Shown here: positions 50,649 through 60,132 of the stretch, one piece after another
Position numbering within the stretch: the stretch's first letter is position 1
How the letters are laid out: the number at the start of each line of letters is the position of its first letter
From: UBA11475 sp045655805
Lineage (GTDB): Bacteria > Bacillota > Clostridia > Christensenellales > Borkfalkiaceae
DNA: 64,000 bases
Assembly: GCA_045655805.1 (NCBI GenBank)
Contig: JAZOPZ010000013.1
Coordinates: 62,001-126,000, forward strand
Reading direction: 5' to 3'
Program-made: the position numbers and the translations under genes
The notes under the pieces: model-generated
Told to the model about the DNA's origin: nothing
Seen by the model: the letters and a program-made list of their open reading frames with translations, nothing else
Databases searched by the model: none

Positions 50649-51809
50649 TTAGATAAGTCGTACTTTTATAATGCCGTCAATTGCTCTTAAATCTTGTAAT
50701 ACTTTTTCAGAAACCGTACTGTCAGTATCAATAATCGTGTAAGCAAAATCGCCTTTTGATTTGTTAACAAGGTTTTCAATATTAACGCCGTCTTTTGCGA
50801 AAACTGAAGTAAGTTGAGCAATCATATTAGCGATGTTTAAGTGGCAAACGGTAATTCTTACAGCGTTTACTCTAGGTGCTGAACAGTTAGGCATATTTAC
50901 GCTGTTTACAATGTTACCGTTGTCAATATAGTCAACGAGTTGTCTTGCAGCCATAACTGCGCAGTTGTCTTCTGCTTCAGGGGTAGATGCGCCAAGGTGT
51001 GGCGTCATAACTATATTTTCTACGCCGATAAAGTCTTCACAAGCAAAGTCGGTAACGTGTCTAGCAACTTTACCAGATTTAATTGCGTCAATCATATCAG
51101 CGTTGTTTACAAGTTCGCCACGCGCACAGTTAATAATTACTACGCCGTCTTTCATTTTAGCAATAAAGTCTTTATTGATAAAACCAGCGTTGTCTTTTAA
51201 AAGTGGAACGTGAACTGTTAAATAGTCACAAACTGCTAAAAGTTCGTCTAAAGTGTTAACTTTTTTAACGCCGTTGTTAATTTTAAGCGCGTTTTCAACT
51301 GAAAGGTAAGGGTCGTAACCAACTACTTTCATACCAAGCGCGTAAGCGTCGTTAGCAACTTTAATACCGATAGCGCCTAAACCGATAACGCCAAGGGTTT
51401 TGCCGTAAATTTCAGGCCCAACAAAGTTCTTTTTACCTTTTTCAACCATTTTAGCGATAGCGTCGCCGTTGCCTTTTAAGGTGTCAATCCACTTAATACC
51501 GTCAACAATTTTTCTTGAACCGAGCAAAATACCTGCCAAAACGAGTTCTTTAACAGCGTTTGCGTTTGCGCCAGGGGTGTTAAATACGACAACGCCTTTT
51601 TGAGCGTATTCAACGGTAGGAATATTGTTCGTGCCAGCGCCCGCTCTAGCAACTGCTATAACGCTTTCAGGCAAATCGTAAGAGTGCATATCGTAACTTC
51701 TTACCATAATGCCTTGTGGATCGTCGCAAGCATCTAAAAGTTCGTAGTCAGTAGTAAATTCTTCGTCAGCAATAGGGCTTATTGCATTGAGTTTTAAAAT
51801 CTTTTTCAT
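50649..51809 (-). CDS. serA: D-3-phosphoglycerate dehydrogenase
   Basis: A 386-residue protein making 3-phosphohydroxypyruvate, the first step of serine synthesis. It has the NAD motif VIGLGAIGIKVANDA near residue 143, NCARGELVN, the catalytic-type MTPHLGAST, and a C-terminal ACT domain (about 312-386, ITVCHLNIANMIAQLTSVFA) that probably gives serine feedback. It lies 17 bp after serC. Confidence 0.93.
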   Translation of the reverse strand: MKKILKLNAISPIADEEFTTDYELLDACDDPQGIMVRSYDMHSYDLPESVIAVARAGAGTNNIPTVEYAQKGVVVFNTPGANANAVKELVLAGILLGSRKIVDGIKWIDTLKGNGDAIAKMVEKGKKNFVGPEIYGKTLGVIGLGAIGIKVANDAYALGMKVVGYDPYLSVENALKINNGVKKVNTLDELLAVCDYLTVHVPLLKDNAGFINKDFIAKMKDGVVIINCARGELVNNADMIDAIKSGKVARHVTDFACEDFIGVENIVMTPHLGASTPEAEDNCAVMAARQLVDYIDNGNIVNSVNMPNCSAPRVNAVRITVCHLNIANMIAQLTSVFAKDGVNIENLVNKSKGDFAYTIIDTDSTVSEKVLQDLRAIDGIIKVRLI

Positions 51810-51826
51810 AATTTTTCCTTTGGAAA

Positions 51827-52909
51827 TTATTTATTTTCCTTTGCAAATTTTTGCATAAAGTTTACAAGGTGTTTAACGCCTTCAATAGGCATAGCGTTGT
51901 AAATAGACGCTCTCATACCACCTGCTAAACGGTGACCTTTAATTGAAACGATACCGTTATTGGCGGCTTCTTTAACGAATTTAGCGTTAAGTTCTTCGGA
52001 TGGAGTAACGAAAATTGCGTTCATAATAGAACGAGATTGCTTTTCAACAGGGTTGGTGTAGAAACCTGATTCGTCAATATAATCGTATAAGAGTTTAGCC
52101 TTTGCTTTATTAATTTCTTCCATAGCCTTAACGCCACCGTTTGCGAGTAAACGCTCAAATACGAGGTTTGCCATATAAATACTGAAAGTATTTGGAGTGT
52201 TGTATAAACTATCGTTTTTGGCTTGGGTAGAATATTTAAGCATAGTTGGGCAATAAGCGAGTGGAGTGCCGTTGTCAACTAAATCTTTTTTAACGATAAC
52301 GATCGTAAGACCACTAGGCGCAATGTTCTTTTGAGCGCCTGCGTAAATAAGACCAAATTTGGAAACGTCAATTTCTTCACTCAAAATGTTTGAAGACATA
52401 TCGGTTACCAAAGTAGCCTTGGTGGTAGGAATTTCTGAAAATCTCGTACCAAAAATAGTGTTGTTATAAGTAAAGTGGCAGTAATCTGCGTCGTCGTTAA
52501 AATCAATATCCTTCATTTTTGGAATATAAGTATAGTTTTTGTCCTTTGAAGAGGCAACTGCTTTAATGCCATCACCGTATTTTAATGCTTCTTCATAAGC
52601 CTTGGTAGCAAAGTTACCAGTTAAAAGATAATCTGCTTTGCCGGTTTTTAAAAGGTTTAATGGAACGGCTGCAAATTGTTGCGACGCACCGCCTTGAACG
52701 AAGAGTATATAATAATCTTCAGGAATATTCATCAACTTGCGAAGATTTTCTTGCGCTCTAGAGTTGATGTCCATAAACGGTTTAGAACGGTGGCTCATTT
52801 CGATAACGCTCATACCCGTACCGTTGTAATCTAAAAATTCTTGTTGTGCTTTTAAAAGAACGTCCATAGGTAAAGTTGATGGACCTGCGGCAAAGTTGTA
52901 AACTCTCAT
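51827..52909 (-). CDS. serC: Phosphoserine aminotransferase
   Basis: A 360-residue class V PLP aminotransferase. Seen: NFAAGPSTLPMDVL at the N-terminus, SHRSKPF, FVQGGASQQF, and GLIYAGAQKNIAPSG with the PLP lysine near residue 190. It makes O-phosphoserine from 3-phosphohydroxypyruvate and glutamate. It is the first gene of the serC-serA-phosphoesterase operon; RBS AGGAGTAAG. No T-box is seen in front, unlike the vor operon. Confidence 0.94.
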   Translation of the reverse strand: MRVYNFAAGPSTLPMDVLLKAQQEFLDYNGTGMSVIEMSHRSKPFMDINSRAQENLRKLMNIPEDYYILFVQGGASQQFAAVPLNLLKTGKADYLLTGNFATKAYEEALKYGDGIKAVASSKDKNYTYIPKMKDIDFNDDADYCHFTYNNTIFGTRFSEIPTTKATLVTDMSSNILSEEIDVSKFGLIYAGAQKNIAPSGLTIVIVKKDLVDNGTPLAYCPTMLKYSTQAKNDSLYNTPNTFSIYMANLVFERLLANGGVKAMEEINKAKAKLLYDYIDESGFYTNPVEKQSRSIMNAIFVTPSEELNAKFVKEAANNGIVSIKGHRLAGGMRASIYNAMPIEGVKHLVNFMQKFAKENK

Positions 52910-52945
52910 AACTTACTCCTCTATGTAAAAGTTTATATGCTTTAT

Positions 52946-52974
52946 ATTATATATAAATTGTTTCAAAATCGCAA
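52946..52974 (-). promoter_or_regulatory. Promoter of serC operon
   Basis: Minus strand TTGCGA (52974-52969), 17 bp, TATAAT (52951-52946). Confidence 0.68.
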
Positions 52975-53089
52975 GTATTTTTTGACTGAATAGTTAAATA
53001 TTTATTTAAAATATATTTTTGCAAAAATTGTCGCGTCGTAAGGTTTTTGTTCGAAAAACGCCAAATGGCAAAAAAGGGGGATATTTCGA

Positions 53090-53118
53090 TTTACTTTTGA
53101 AAGGTTTTTTAGTATAAT
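53090..53118 (+). promoter_or_regulatory. Promoter of the RNase J gene
   Basis: TTTACT (53090-53095), 17 bp, TATAAT (53113-53118). Confidence 0.6.
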
Positions 53119-53152
53119 CTAATGGTAAATATAACATTTTAGGATAAGAATA

Positions 53153-54799
53153 ATGAAACCAAAAAATATTTTAAAAGTCCGTTTTTTAGGTGGCGTTGGT
53201 GAAATTGGCAAAAATATGACCGCTCTAGAATACGGTGACGATATAGTAATAATAGACGCTGGGTTAACTTTTCCAAGCGAAGGTATGCCGGGCGTAGACT
53301 TGTTGATACCAGACACCACTTATTTAGAAGAAAATCTTTCAAAAATTAGAGGGTTTATCATAACCCACGGGCACGAAGATCACATTGGTGCGTTGCCGTA
53401 CGTTTTACGCAACGTAAAAGCGCCAATCTTTGGTACTAGATTGACGCTGACTTTAATTGAAAACAAACTTAAAGAGCATAATTTAACGGCAAATCTTAAT
53501 TGTTTAAAGGCAGGTGCGTCAGTAAAACTCGGCTGTTTTAACATAGAATTTATCAACGTAAATCACTCTATAGCAGGCGCAGTTGCATTAGCAATAAATA
53601 CCCCCGTAGGTATGGTTTTTCACTCGGGTGATTTTAAGATAGACTATACGCCGATAAATGGCGAATATATGGACTTAACTCGCATTGCTGAAATCGGTAA
53701 AAGAGGAGTTTTACTAATGATGGCTGAATCCACCAACGTTGAGCGTGACGGCTATACTATGAGTGAGTCCGTAGTTGGTGAAACTTTAGATAAAATGTTT
53801 TCGGCAAATATCGGTAAAAGGCTAATTATAGCGACGTTTGCGTCCAACGTACACCGTTTGCAACAAATATTAGACTTGGCGCTTAAGTACGGCAGAAAAG
53901 TTGCTTTTTCCGGTAGGAGCATGGTAAACGTAGTAGAGTCAGCCACTCGTATAGGTGAACTCTCCGTTCCTAACGATTTAATCATAGATATTGACAAAAT
54001 AAAGAACTATCCAAAAGGTCAAATATTAATACTTTCAACGGGTACGCAAGGCGAACCTATGAGCGCTCTCACAAGAATGGCTATGGGCGAATTTAATAGG
54101 GTAACGGTTGGTGAAAACGATACCATTATACTTTCAGCATCAACTATTCCGGGTAACGAAAAAATGATTTACAGCGTGATAAATAACCTTTACAAAAAGG
54201 GCGCTGAAGTTATTTACGAGCCCCTTTCGCCGATACACGTTTCGGGGCACGCTTGTCGTGAAGAACTTAAAATTTTACACTCACTTGTAAAGCCGAAATT
54301 TTTTATACCCGTGCACGGTGAATATCGTCACCTTAAAAAGCACACCGCTTTAGCGCAAGAACTAGGTGTTAGTCCTAATAATACGCTTATTGCCGAAATC
54401 GGTAACACGGTAGAACTTACTCCAAAATCCATTAAGTTTGGCGAACAATTTAAGGCTGGCACAAGGCTTGTTGACGGGCTTGAAATAGACGGTTCGGACA
54501 GTATGGTATTAAAGGATAGAATTCACCTTTCGGAAGACGGTATTATGGTAATCGTCGCTTGCGTCGGTGAACTTTCCGGCGAATTAGTTTCAGTTGAAAT
54601 TATAAATAGAGGCATAGCGCTTTCGGACGCCGTTACTGAGGAAATAAAATCGCTAATTACGCAGGTAATTGAAAATATCGACATTAAGTCGGGCGACCAC
54701 GGTGGTATAATCAAAAACGCTGTTAGAAGGGCTGTTAAAAACTACTTTAAAAAGAGCAAAAAAGACCCTATGATTTTACCTGTTATTATGGAGGTATAG
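53153..54799 (+). CDS. rnj: Ribonuclease J
   Basis: A 548-residue beta-CASP metallo-beta-lactamase nuclease with 5'-3' exonuclease and endonuclease activity on mRNA and rRNA. Motifs: FLGGVGEIGKNMTALEYG at the start, THGHEDHIGALPY with the zinc ligands near residue 72, STNVERDG, STGTQGEP, and HVSGHA plus PVHGEYRH in the beta-CASP part. A C-terminal domain (about 450-548) is present. It begins the operon rnj-trmR-trhP. Confidence 0.94.
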   Translation: MKPKNILKVRFLGGVGEIGKNMTALEYGDDIVIIDAGLTFPSEGMPGVDLLIPDTTYLEENLSKIRGFIITHGHEDHIGALPYVLRNVKAPIFGTRLTLTLIENKLKEHNLTANLNCLKAGASVKLGCFNIEFINVNHSIAGAVALAINTPVGMVFHSGDFKIDYTPINGEYMDLTRIAEIGKRGVLLMMAESTNVERDGYTMSESVVGETLDKMFSANIGKRLIIATFASNVHRLQQILDLALKYGRKVAFSGRSMVNVVESATRIGELSVPNDLIIDIDKIKNYPKGQILILSTGTQGEPMSALTRMAMGEFNRVTVGENDTIILSASTIPGNEKMIYSVINNLYKKGAEVIYEPLSPIHVSGHACREELKILHSLVKPKFFIPVHGEYRHLKKHTALAQELGVSPNNTLIAEIGNTVELTPKSIKFGEQFKAGTRLVDGLEIDGSDSMVLKDRIHLSEDGIMVIVACVGELSGELVSVEIINRGIALSDAVTEEIKSLITQVIENIDIKSGDHGGIIKNAVRRAVKNYFKKSKKDPMILPVIMEV

Positions 54800-54804
54800 T
54801 TCAA

Positions 54805-55398
54805 GTGTTCGACGCTTATGATGAATTGCAAGCCGAAAGAAAGTTTGCAAAAGAAAACGATATACCTGTTTTAAGAAATCAATCTTTTGATCTTTTAACG
54901 ACGCTCGTGGCAGTTTTTAAGCCACAACGTATCCTTGAAATCGGTACGGCATGGGGCTATTCAGGAATAGCAATGCTTAAGGCGAGTCCAACTTCTCATC
55001 TAACTGGGCTTGAACTTGACGACGATTGTGTATCAAGGACAAGGGCAAATTATAAAAAGTACGGCGTAAGTGATAGAGCGACTTTATTTGCAGGGGACGC
55101 AGGTGAAATTTTACCGGTATTATCCGGCAATTACGACTTTATATTTTTAGACGGACCAAAGGGACATTACGCAAGGTATCTGCCGTATTTACTTTCGTAC
55201 TTAAACAAAGGTGGCGTAATTTTTGCAGACAACGTAAATTTTATGGGTTTCGTATTTTCGGATAAAAAGCCACCACAAAAGCACAATACAATCGTTAACT
55301 CTATGAAGGAATATTTACACGCCGTTCAAAACGACGAAAATCTTTATACTTCGGTTTTATATATCGAAGACGGTGTTGCAATTACGGTGAAAATTTAA
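54805..55398 (+). CDS. trmR: O-methyltransferase, probable tRNA 5-hydroxyuridine methyltransferase
   Basis: A 197-residue SAM methyltransferase of the COMT-like (Methyltransf_3) family: ILEIGTAWGYSGIAML near residue 46, GLELDDDC and FIFLDGPKGHY near 115. It starts with GTG. It lies 3 bp before a U32 peptidase-family gene, the order seen for TrmR and TrhP in Bacillus, where TrmR turns tRNA ho5U34 into mo5U34. This context is what supports the specific name; the family by itself covers many substrates. Confidence 0.8.
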   Translation: MFDAYDELQAERKFAKENDIPVLRNQSFDLLTTLVAVFKPQRILEIGTAWGYSGIAMLKASPTSHLTGLELDDDCVSRTRANYKKYGVSDRATLFAGDAGEILPVLSGNYDFIFLDGPKGHYARYLPYLLSYLNKGGVIFADNVNFMGFVFSDKKPPQKHNTIVNSMKEYLHAVQNDENLYTSVLYIEDGVAITVKI

Positions 55399-55401
55399 CA
55401 T

Positions 55402-56640
55402 ATGAAAAAGATAGAACTTTTAGCGCCCGCAGGCGACTTTTCAAAATTAAAATCAGCCTTTTATTACGGCGCTGACGCCGTTTATATCGGTGGCAAAAGC
55501 ATGAGCCTTCGCGCGCTCGCCGGCAATTTTACTGACGAGGAATTAGCCGAGGCTGTTTCTTACGCTCGTTCGCTTGGTAAAAAAGTTTACGTAACGGTAA
55601 ATATTTTTGCAAAAAATTCGGATTTGCCGTTTGCCGAAAAGTATTTTAAATATCTTGAAAGTTTGAATATCGACGGCGCTATTATTTCCGACCCAGGGTT
55701 AATTTATTTAGCAAAGAGCGTTGCTCCAAAGTTAAAAATTAACATTTCAACGCAAGCAAACGTCTTAAATAAGATGACGGTAAAATTTTGGAAAGAACAA
55801 GGCGCTGATAGGGTGATTTTAGCGCGTGAACTGTCTCTTGCGGAAATTAAGGAAATTCACGAATTTGTTCCGGATATTGAGATTGAAACTTTTATTCACG
55901 GAGCAATGTGTATTTCTTATAGTGGTAGATGTTTGTTGTCGAACTACTTAACAGGTAGAGAATCAAATCGAGGCGCTTGCGTGCAATCTTGCCGTTGGGA
56001 ATATGAAATTCGCGAAAAAACCAAAGGTGGAGACTACTTGACTATTCAAGAGGACGACCGCGGTACTTACATATTAAATAGCAAAGATCTTAACTTGATG
56101 GATTATATTGCCGAACTTGCCGACGCAGGTGTAGTTTCTTTCAAAATCGAGGGGCGAATGAAGTCGGAATATTATCTTTCAACGGTAATAAACGCGTATA
56201 GGCGTGCAATCGACGGATACTACGCTGTTGGTAAGGAATATAAGAATAATCCTATTTATCAGCAAGAACTCAAAAAGACGGCACACAGGTCGTTTACGAC
56301 GGCTTACCTTTTAGGTAATAATGCCGAAACGGTCAATTACGACGATTCTCAAAGTAAGGGAAACCGTAAGTTTATAGCGTCGGTACTTGGCTATGATGAA
56401 GAAAAAAATCTCGCCCTAATTGAAATGCGAAACAGGTTTACGGTAGGTGAAGTATTAGAGGTTCTTTCGCCGTCTGGTAACTTTAACAAAACTTTTACTG
56501 TGATGGAGATTTACGATGAAACGGGCAAAGTTGTTGAAGATGCCAAAATAGTTCAACAAAAACTCTATATTAAAACTGATATAAAACTTTTCGCAGGTGA
56601 CATTTTAAGGAAGGAAGTCCCTGACGAAAAGGTAAAATAA
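55402..56640 (+). CDS. trhP: U32 family tRNA uridine-34 hydroxylation protein
   Basis: A 412-residue U32 family protein (old name peptidase U32). Motifs: ELLAPAGDFSKLKSAFYYGA at the N-terminus, the family signature ETFIHGAMCISYSGRCLLSN, and the iron-sulfur cysteines RGACVQSCRWEY near residue 195. The closest known role is the prephenate-dependent hydroxylation of U34 in tRNA. In Bacillus two such genes stand together (trhP1, trhP2); here only one is found. It follows trmR by 3 bp. Confidence 0.88.
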   Translation: MKKIELLAPAGDFSKLKSAFYYGADAVYIGGKSMSLRALAGNFTDEELAEAVSYARSLGKKVYVTVNIFAKNSDLPFAEKYFKYLESLNIDGAIISDPGLIYLAKSVAPKLKINISTQANVLNKMTVKFWKEQGADRVILARELSLAEIKEIHEFVPDIEIETFIHGAMCISYSGRCLLSNYLTGRESNRGACVQSCRWEYEIREKTKGGDYLTIQEDDRGTYILNSKDLNLMDYIAELADAGVVSFKIEGRMKSEYYLSTVINAYRRAIDGYYAVGKEYKNNPIYQQELKKTAHRSFTTAYLLGNNAETVNYDDSQSKGNRKFIASVLGYDEEKNLALIEMRNRFTVGEVLEVLSPSGNFNKTFTVMEIYDETGKVVEDAKIVQQKLYIKTDIKLFAGDILRKEVPDEKVK

Positions 56641-56645
56641 GCAGG

Positions 56646-56676
56646 AAAAAGGCGGAACCGAGTGTCCCGCCTTTTT
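56646..56676. terminator. Terminator between trhP and AraC gene
   Basis: AAAAAGGCGG and CCGCCTTTTT around an 11-base loop; both strands possible. Confidence 0.85.
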
Positions 56677-56707
56677 CGTGAAGGAGAATTTTATAAAAAA
56701 GTAGTAT

Positions 56708-57466
56708 TTATATTGAAGTTTTCCTAAATTTTGACGGGCTCGTACCGAAAAAAGAGGAAAAAGCGTTTGAAAAGTAATAAGGATTGCCGTACCCACAGCG
56801 TACGGCAATTTCTTTTATGGCCAAATTGCTGCCTAATAAAAGGTTTTTCGCCGTACGCATACGCATAGCGATAAGGTATTGTGACGGCGTACTGCCGACG
56901 AATTTTCTAAACTTCCAAATAAGTCCAACGTGTGAAAGGTTAATTAGCCTTGCCATATCGGGCATATTTAGTTCACTATCTAAATTGTCCGACATATGTT
57001 CAATTACTGCCGAAATATCATCAGGATAAGCGTTTTTAGGGGCAGATAGGGCGTTTTTGTACACGTAATTTTCAACAATCATAGTTTTTATTGCGTGTAG
57101 ATAAACGTCGCTTTTTTCTTCGGTTAAAAGGCTAGTTGTATATAAACTTTCTGCAATGCACTTAACGTGCCCTTTTGGGATGGCTAATTTGCCAAGTTTA
57201 ACCGATTTAAAAAACTTGTCGTCCTCATCAATCGTAAACGCTAATTGATGAAAGTTTATAGGCTTTTCGACCTGTCGTGTAAAAAGGGTGTTTGCAGGGA
57301 AAAACGCAATCTCGTTTTCATTAATGGAAAAATCTTCGCCGTTTGCCGAAAAGGTAAAACTACCTTTTGTGATAAGCAAAAAAACGTGCCAAGGGAGTTG
57401 CCCTTTTGTTAATTCAAAATACCCTCTGTCGTTGTAATTGTTGTAAAAAACGCAGTTTAAGTTCAT
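56708..57466 (-). CDS. AraC-family regulator
   Basis: A 252-residue protein with an N-terminal cupin-like domain (WHVFLLITKGSFTFSANGED near 26-45, typical of effector-binding AraC sensors) and a C-terminal double HTH (NMPDMARLINLSHVGLIWKF and IKEIAVRCGYGNPYYFSNAF). It reads divergently from the oxidoreductase remnant at 57581, which may have been its target. No intact target remains nearby. Confidence 0.85.
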   Translation of the reverse strand: MNLNCVFYNNYNDRGYFELTKGQLPWHVFLLITKGSFTFSANGEDFSINENEIAFFPANTLFTRQVEKPINFHQLAFTIDEDDKFFKSVKLGKLAIPKGHVKCIAESLYTTSLLTEEKSDVYLHAIKTMIVENYVYKNALSAPKNAYPDDISAVIEHMSDNLDSELNMPDMARLINLSHVGLIWKFRKFVGSTPSQYLIAMRMRTAKNLLLGSNLAIKEIAVRCGYGNPYYFSNAFSSFFGTSPSKFRKTSI

Positions 57467-57580
57467 TTGTTGCTACTATAATTTTTTATATCTTTATTAT
57501 AAATTATTACATTGCAAAAGTCAAGTAATTATTAAAAAATTATTATAATTAATAAAAAAACATCATTTTTAGGAATAGTT

Positions 57581-57755
57581 ATGAAAAAAGAATTACTAAA
57601 AAAAATCTTAAATTATGATTTATGTGTTATCGGGTGGTTTATACGGCTCATTTTGTGCGTTAGCGTCGGCAAGGCGCGGCAGAACGGTAGTGTTTATTCA
57701 AGATAGACCTATGCTCGGTGGTAACGAAAATATAACCATTGATTTTATTGACTAA
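57581..57755 (+). pseudogene. Remnant of an FAD-dependent oxidoreductase
   Basis: Starts MKKELLKKILNYDLCVIG, then one frame over reads GGLYGSFCALASARRGRTVV and FIQDRPMLGGNEN, ending in TAA at 57753-57755. That is the FAD-binding GGG...A..G pattern and the start of an FAD-dependent oxidoreductase of several hundred residues. Both a frameshift (two bases missing in a G-run) and a truncation are present, so the gene is dead. Only the first 57 or so residues remain. Confidence 0.7.
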
Positions 57756-57839
57756 ACCTAAAAATACAATATATGCACATGTATTCATACAAGAAAAACT
57801 ATTAAAAAATTGTAAAAAAGTTTGCAATATATAAATATT

Positions 57840-57870
57840 TAATACAAGTCCGAAATTTGCGGGCTTGTTA
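57840..57870 (+). terminator. Terminator-like hairpin before rex
   Basis: ACAAGTCCG-aaattt-GCGGGCTTGT followed by TACTTTTTGG; a weak hairpin. The rest of 57756-58028 holds only the rex promoter. Confidence 0.5.
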
Positions 57871-57948
57871 CTTTTTGGTAAAAAAACGGCGTATAGTCGT
57901 GCGCGTATTATAATTATAATAAAACTTTCAAAAATAGGCATAAAACTA

Positions 57949-57977
57949 TTGACAAAATTCGCACGCAGGTGTAAAAT
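57949..57977 (+). promoter_or_regulatory. Promoter of rex
   Basis: TTGACA (57949-57954), 17 bp, TAAAAT (57972-57977). No clear TTGTTAA-type Rex operator is seen. Confidence 0.75.
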
Positions 57978-58028
57978 ATATTCGATAAAAAAATACCGAT
58001 ATGGTTTAGCGATGGGAGAATTAGGTAA

Positions 58029-58682
58029 ATGGTCGATAAAAATACGTCAATTTCAAACGCAACTCTAAAACGGTTGCCAATGTATTTACGGTTTTTACAT
58101 GATAAGCGTTCAAAGGGGATAACAAACGTTTCTTCCGTAACTATCGCAAAGCATTTTGATTTTAATCCCGTTCAAGTCAAAAAGGATATTGCTTTGGTAA
58201 GTTCCGTAGGGGGTAAGCCAAACGTAGGGTTTGACTTAAAAACACTCATAAGGGATTTAGAGAACTTTTTAGGTTGTAATAGTTCTCAAAAAGCCTGTTT
58301 AGTGGGGGTAGGTAAACTTGGTAGCGCGCTTTTATCGTATAAGGGGTTTGAAAATTACGGGCTTGACGTAGTTGCTGGCTTTGATGTAAACCCTAATTTA
58401 TACCGCAAAACGATTAGTGGTACAAAGATTTATCCTATGGAAGATTTACAATCTTTCGTTAAGGCAAATGACGTGTATATGGCAATAATTGCCGTACAAG
58501 CAAAGGACGCGCAACAAGTTTGTGACGACCTTATTAAAAGTGGTATTTTGGCTATAATGAACTTTGCTCCAGAAAGGTTAGTAGTACCTGACGGCGTTGT
58601 TGTTCAAACGGTTGATATAGCAGCGTCGCTCGCAGTATTATCAACAAAACTCAAAGTTATTCTTGATAAGCGAGATAACTAA
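58029..58682 (+). CDS. rex: Redox-sensing transcriptional repressor Rex
   Basis: A 217-residue repressor that leaves DNA when NADH is high. N-terminal winged helix (ISNATLKRLPMYLRFLHD and DFNPVQVKKDIALVSSVGGK), the NAD-binding GVGKLGSALLSY near residue 94 (GxGxxG), and a C-terminal swap helix. It stands directly in front of fumC and the hdr genes, which are sensible targets. RBS GGGAGA. Confidence 0.93.
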   Translation: MVDKNTSISNATLKRLPMYLRFLHDKRSKGITNVSSVTIAKHFDFNPVQVKKDIALVSSVGGKPNVGFDLKTLIRDLENFLGCNSSQKACLVGVGKLGSALLSYKGFENYGLDVVAGFDVNPNLYRKTISGTKIYPMEDLQSFVKANDVYMAIIAVQAKDAQQVCDDLIKSGILAIMNFAPERLVVPDGVVVQTVDIAASLAVLSTKLKVILDKRDN

Positions 58683-58720
58683 ACAAATTGCAAAAAATTT
58701 TAGTGATATAGGAGATTTTT

Positions 58721-60097
58721 ATGGATTATCGTATTGAAAGAGACTCAATGGGTGAAATGCAAGTACCTGCAGACAGATACTGGGCAGCACAAACTCAAAG
58801 AAGTTTCCAAAACTTCAAAATCGGTGGCGAAATTATGCCTCGTGAAATTACCAAAGCGTTTGGTATTTTGAAAAAGGCTGCAGCAATTGCAAACAACGCG
58901 CTCGGCAAATTATCGGACGAAAAGTTAAAATACCTTTCGCTCGCAGCAGACGAAGTTGCGCAAGGCTTGCTTAACGACCATTTTCCACTCGTAGTATGGC
59001 AAACGGGTAGTGGTACGCAATCAAATATGAATGCTAACGAAGTTATCGCAAATCGCGCCAACGAACTTGCAGGTAAAAAACTTCTTCACCCTAACGACGA
59101 TATCAATATGTCGCAAAGTAGTAACGATACATTCCCAACGGCTATGCACATTGCAGCAGTAGTTGCTATTGAAGATAAACTCGTTCCAGCAATCGACAAA
59201 CTTATTGCAACTTTCGACCGTCTTGAAAGTGAAAATAAGGGCATCGTTAAGAGTGGTAGAACCCACCTTCAAGACGCAGTTCCTATATCTTTCGCGCAAG
59301 AAATCAGTGGTTGGAAACAAATGCTTATTGAAACAAAAGATATGATTTTAAGCACCGTACCAAAACTTGCTCAACTTGCGCTCGGTGGTACGGCGGTTGG
59401 TACTGGTCTAAACGCTCCAAAAGGCTTTGATGAAAAGGTTGCAGACGCAGTTTCTGAACTCACCGGCAAAAAATTCGTTACGGCTCCTAACAAATTCCAC
59501 GCGTTAACTTCAAAAGACGCGCTCGTATTTGCTCACGGTGCAATGAAGGCTCTTGCTTGCAATCTTATGAAGATCGCTAACGACGTTCGTTGGCTCGCGT
59601 CAGGCCCTCGTTGTGGTTTAGGTGAAATCTTTATTCCTGAAAACGAACCAGGTAGTTCGATTATGCCAGGTAAGGTAAACCCAACTCAATGTGAATCTTT
59701 AACTATGGTAACCGTACAAGTTATGGCAAACGACGTAGCAGTTACTATGGCAGCATCACAAGGCAACTTTGAACTCAACGTATTTATGCCTGTAATGATT
59801 TACAATTTCTTACAATCTGCAAAGATTTTAGCAGAAGGTATTATTTCTTTCAACGATAACTGTGCAGTAGGTATCGTTGCTAATAAAGAAAAGATGGCGC
59901 ATAACCTTCACAACTCACTTATGCTCGTAACGGCGCTCAATCCATATATCGGTTACGACAACGCCGCTAAAACTTCGAAACTTGCTTATAAAGAAAACAT
60001 TTCTTTGAAAGAGGCTTGTGTAAAACTCGGCTTCTTAACTGCTGAAAAGTTTGACGAAGTATTCCATCCGGAACAAATGGCTAAAGAAGATTTATAA
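58721..60097 (+). CDS. fumC: Fumarase class II
   Basis: A 458-residue fumarase, interconverting fumarate and malate. Signature GSSIMPGKVNPTQ near residue 316, TGSGTQSNMNANEV near 98 and SSNDTFPTAMH near 138, all typical of class II. This oxygen-stable, iron-free enzyme is less common in strict anaerobes than class I. RBS AGGAGA. It lies between rex and hdrB with a 35-bp gap to hdrB. Confidence 0.94.
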   Translation: MDYRIERDSMGEMQVPADRYWAAQTQRSFQNFKIGGEIMPREITKAFGILKKAAAIANNALGKLSDEKLKYLSLAADEVAQGLLNDHFPLVVWQTGSGTQSNMNANEVIANRANELAGKKLLHPNDDINMSQSSNDTFPTAMHIAAVVAIEDKLVPAIDKLIATFDRLESENKGIVKSGRTHLQDAVPISFAQEISGWKQMLIETKDMILSTVPKLAQLALGGTAVGTGLNAPKGFDEKVADAVSELTGKKFVTAPNKFHALTSKDALVFAHGAMKALACNLMKIANDVRWLASGPRCGLGEIFIPENEPGSSIMPGKVNPTQCESLTMVTVQVMANDVAVTMAASQGNFELNVFMPVMIYNFLQSAKILAEGIISFNDNCAVGIVANKEKMAHNLHNSLMLVTALNPYIGYDNAAKTSKLAYKENISLKEACVKLGFLTAEKFDEVFHPEQMAKEDL

Positions 60098-60132
60098 TTG
60101 CTACGGCAAAATTTATATAAGGAAACGATACA

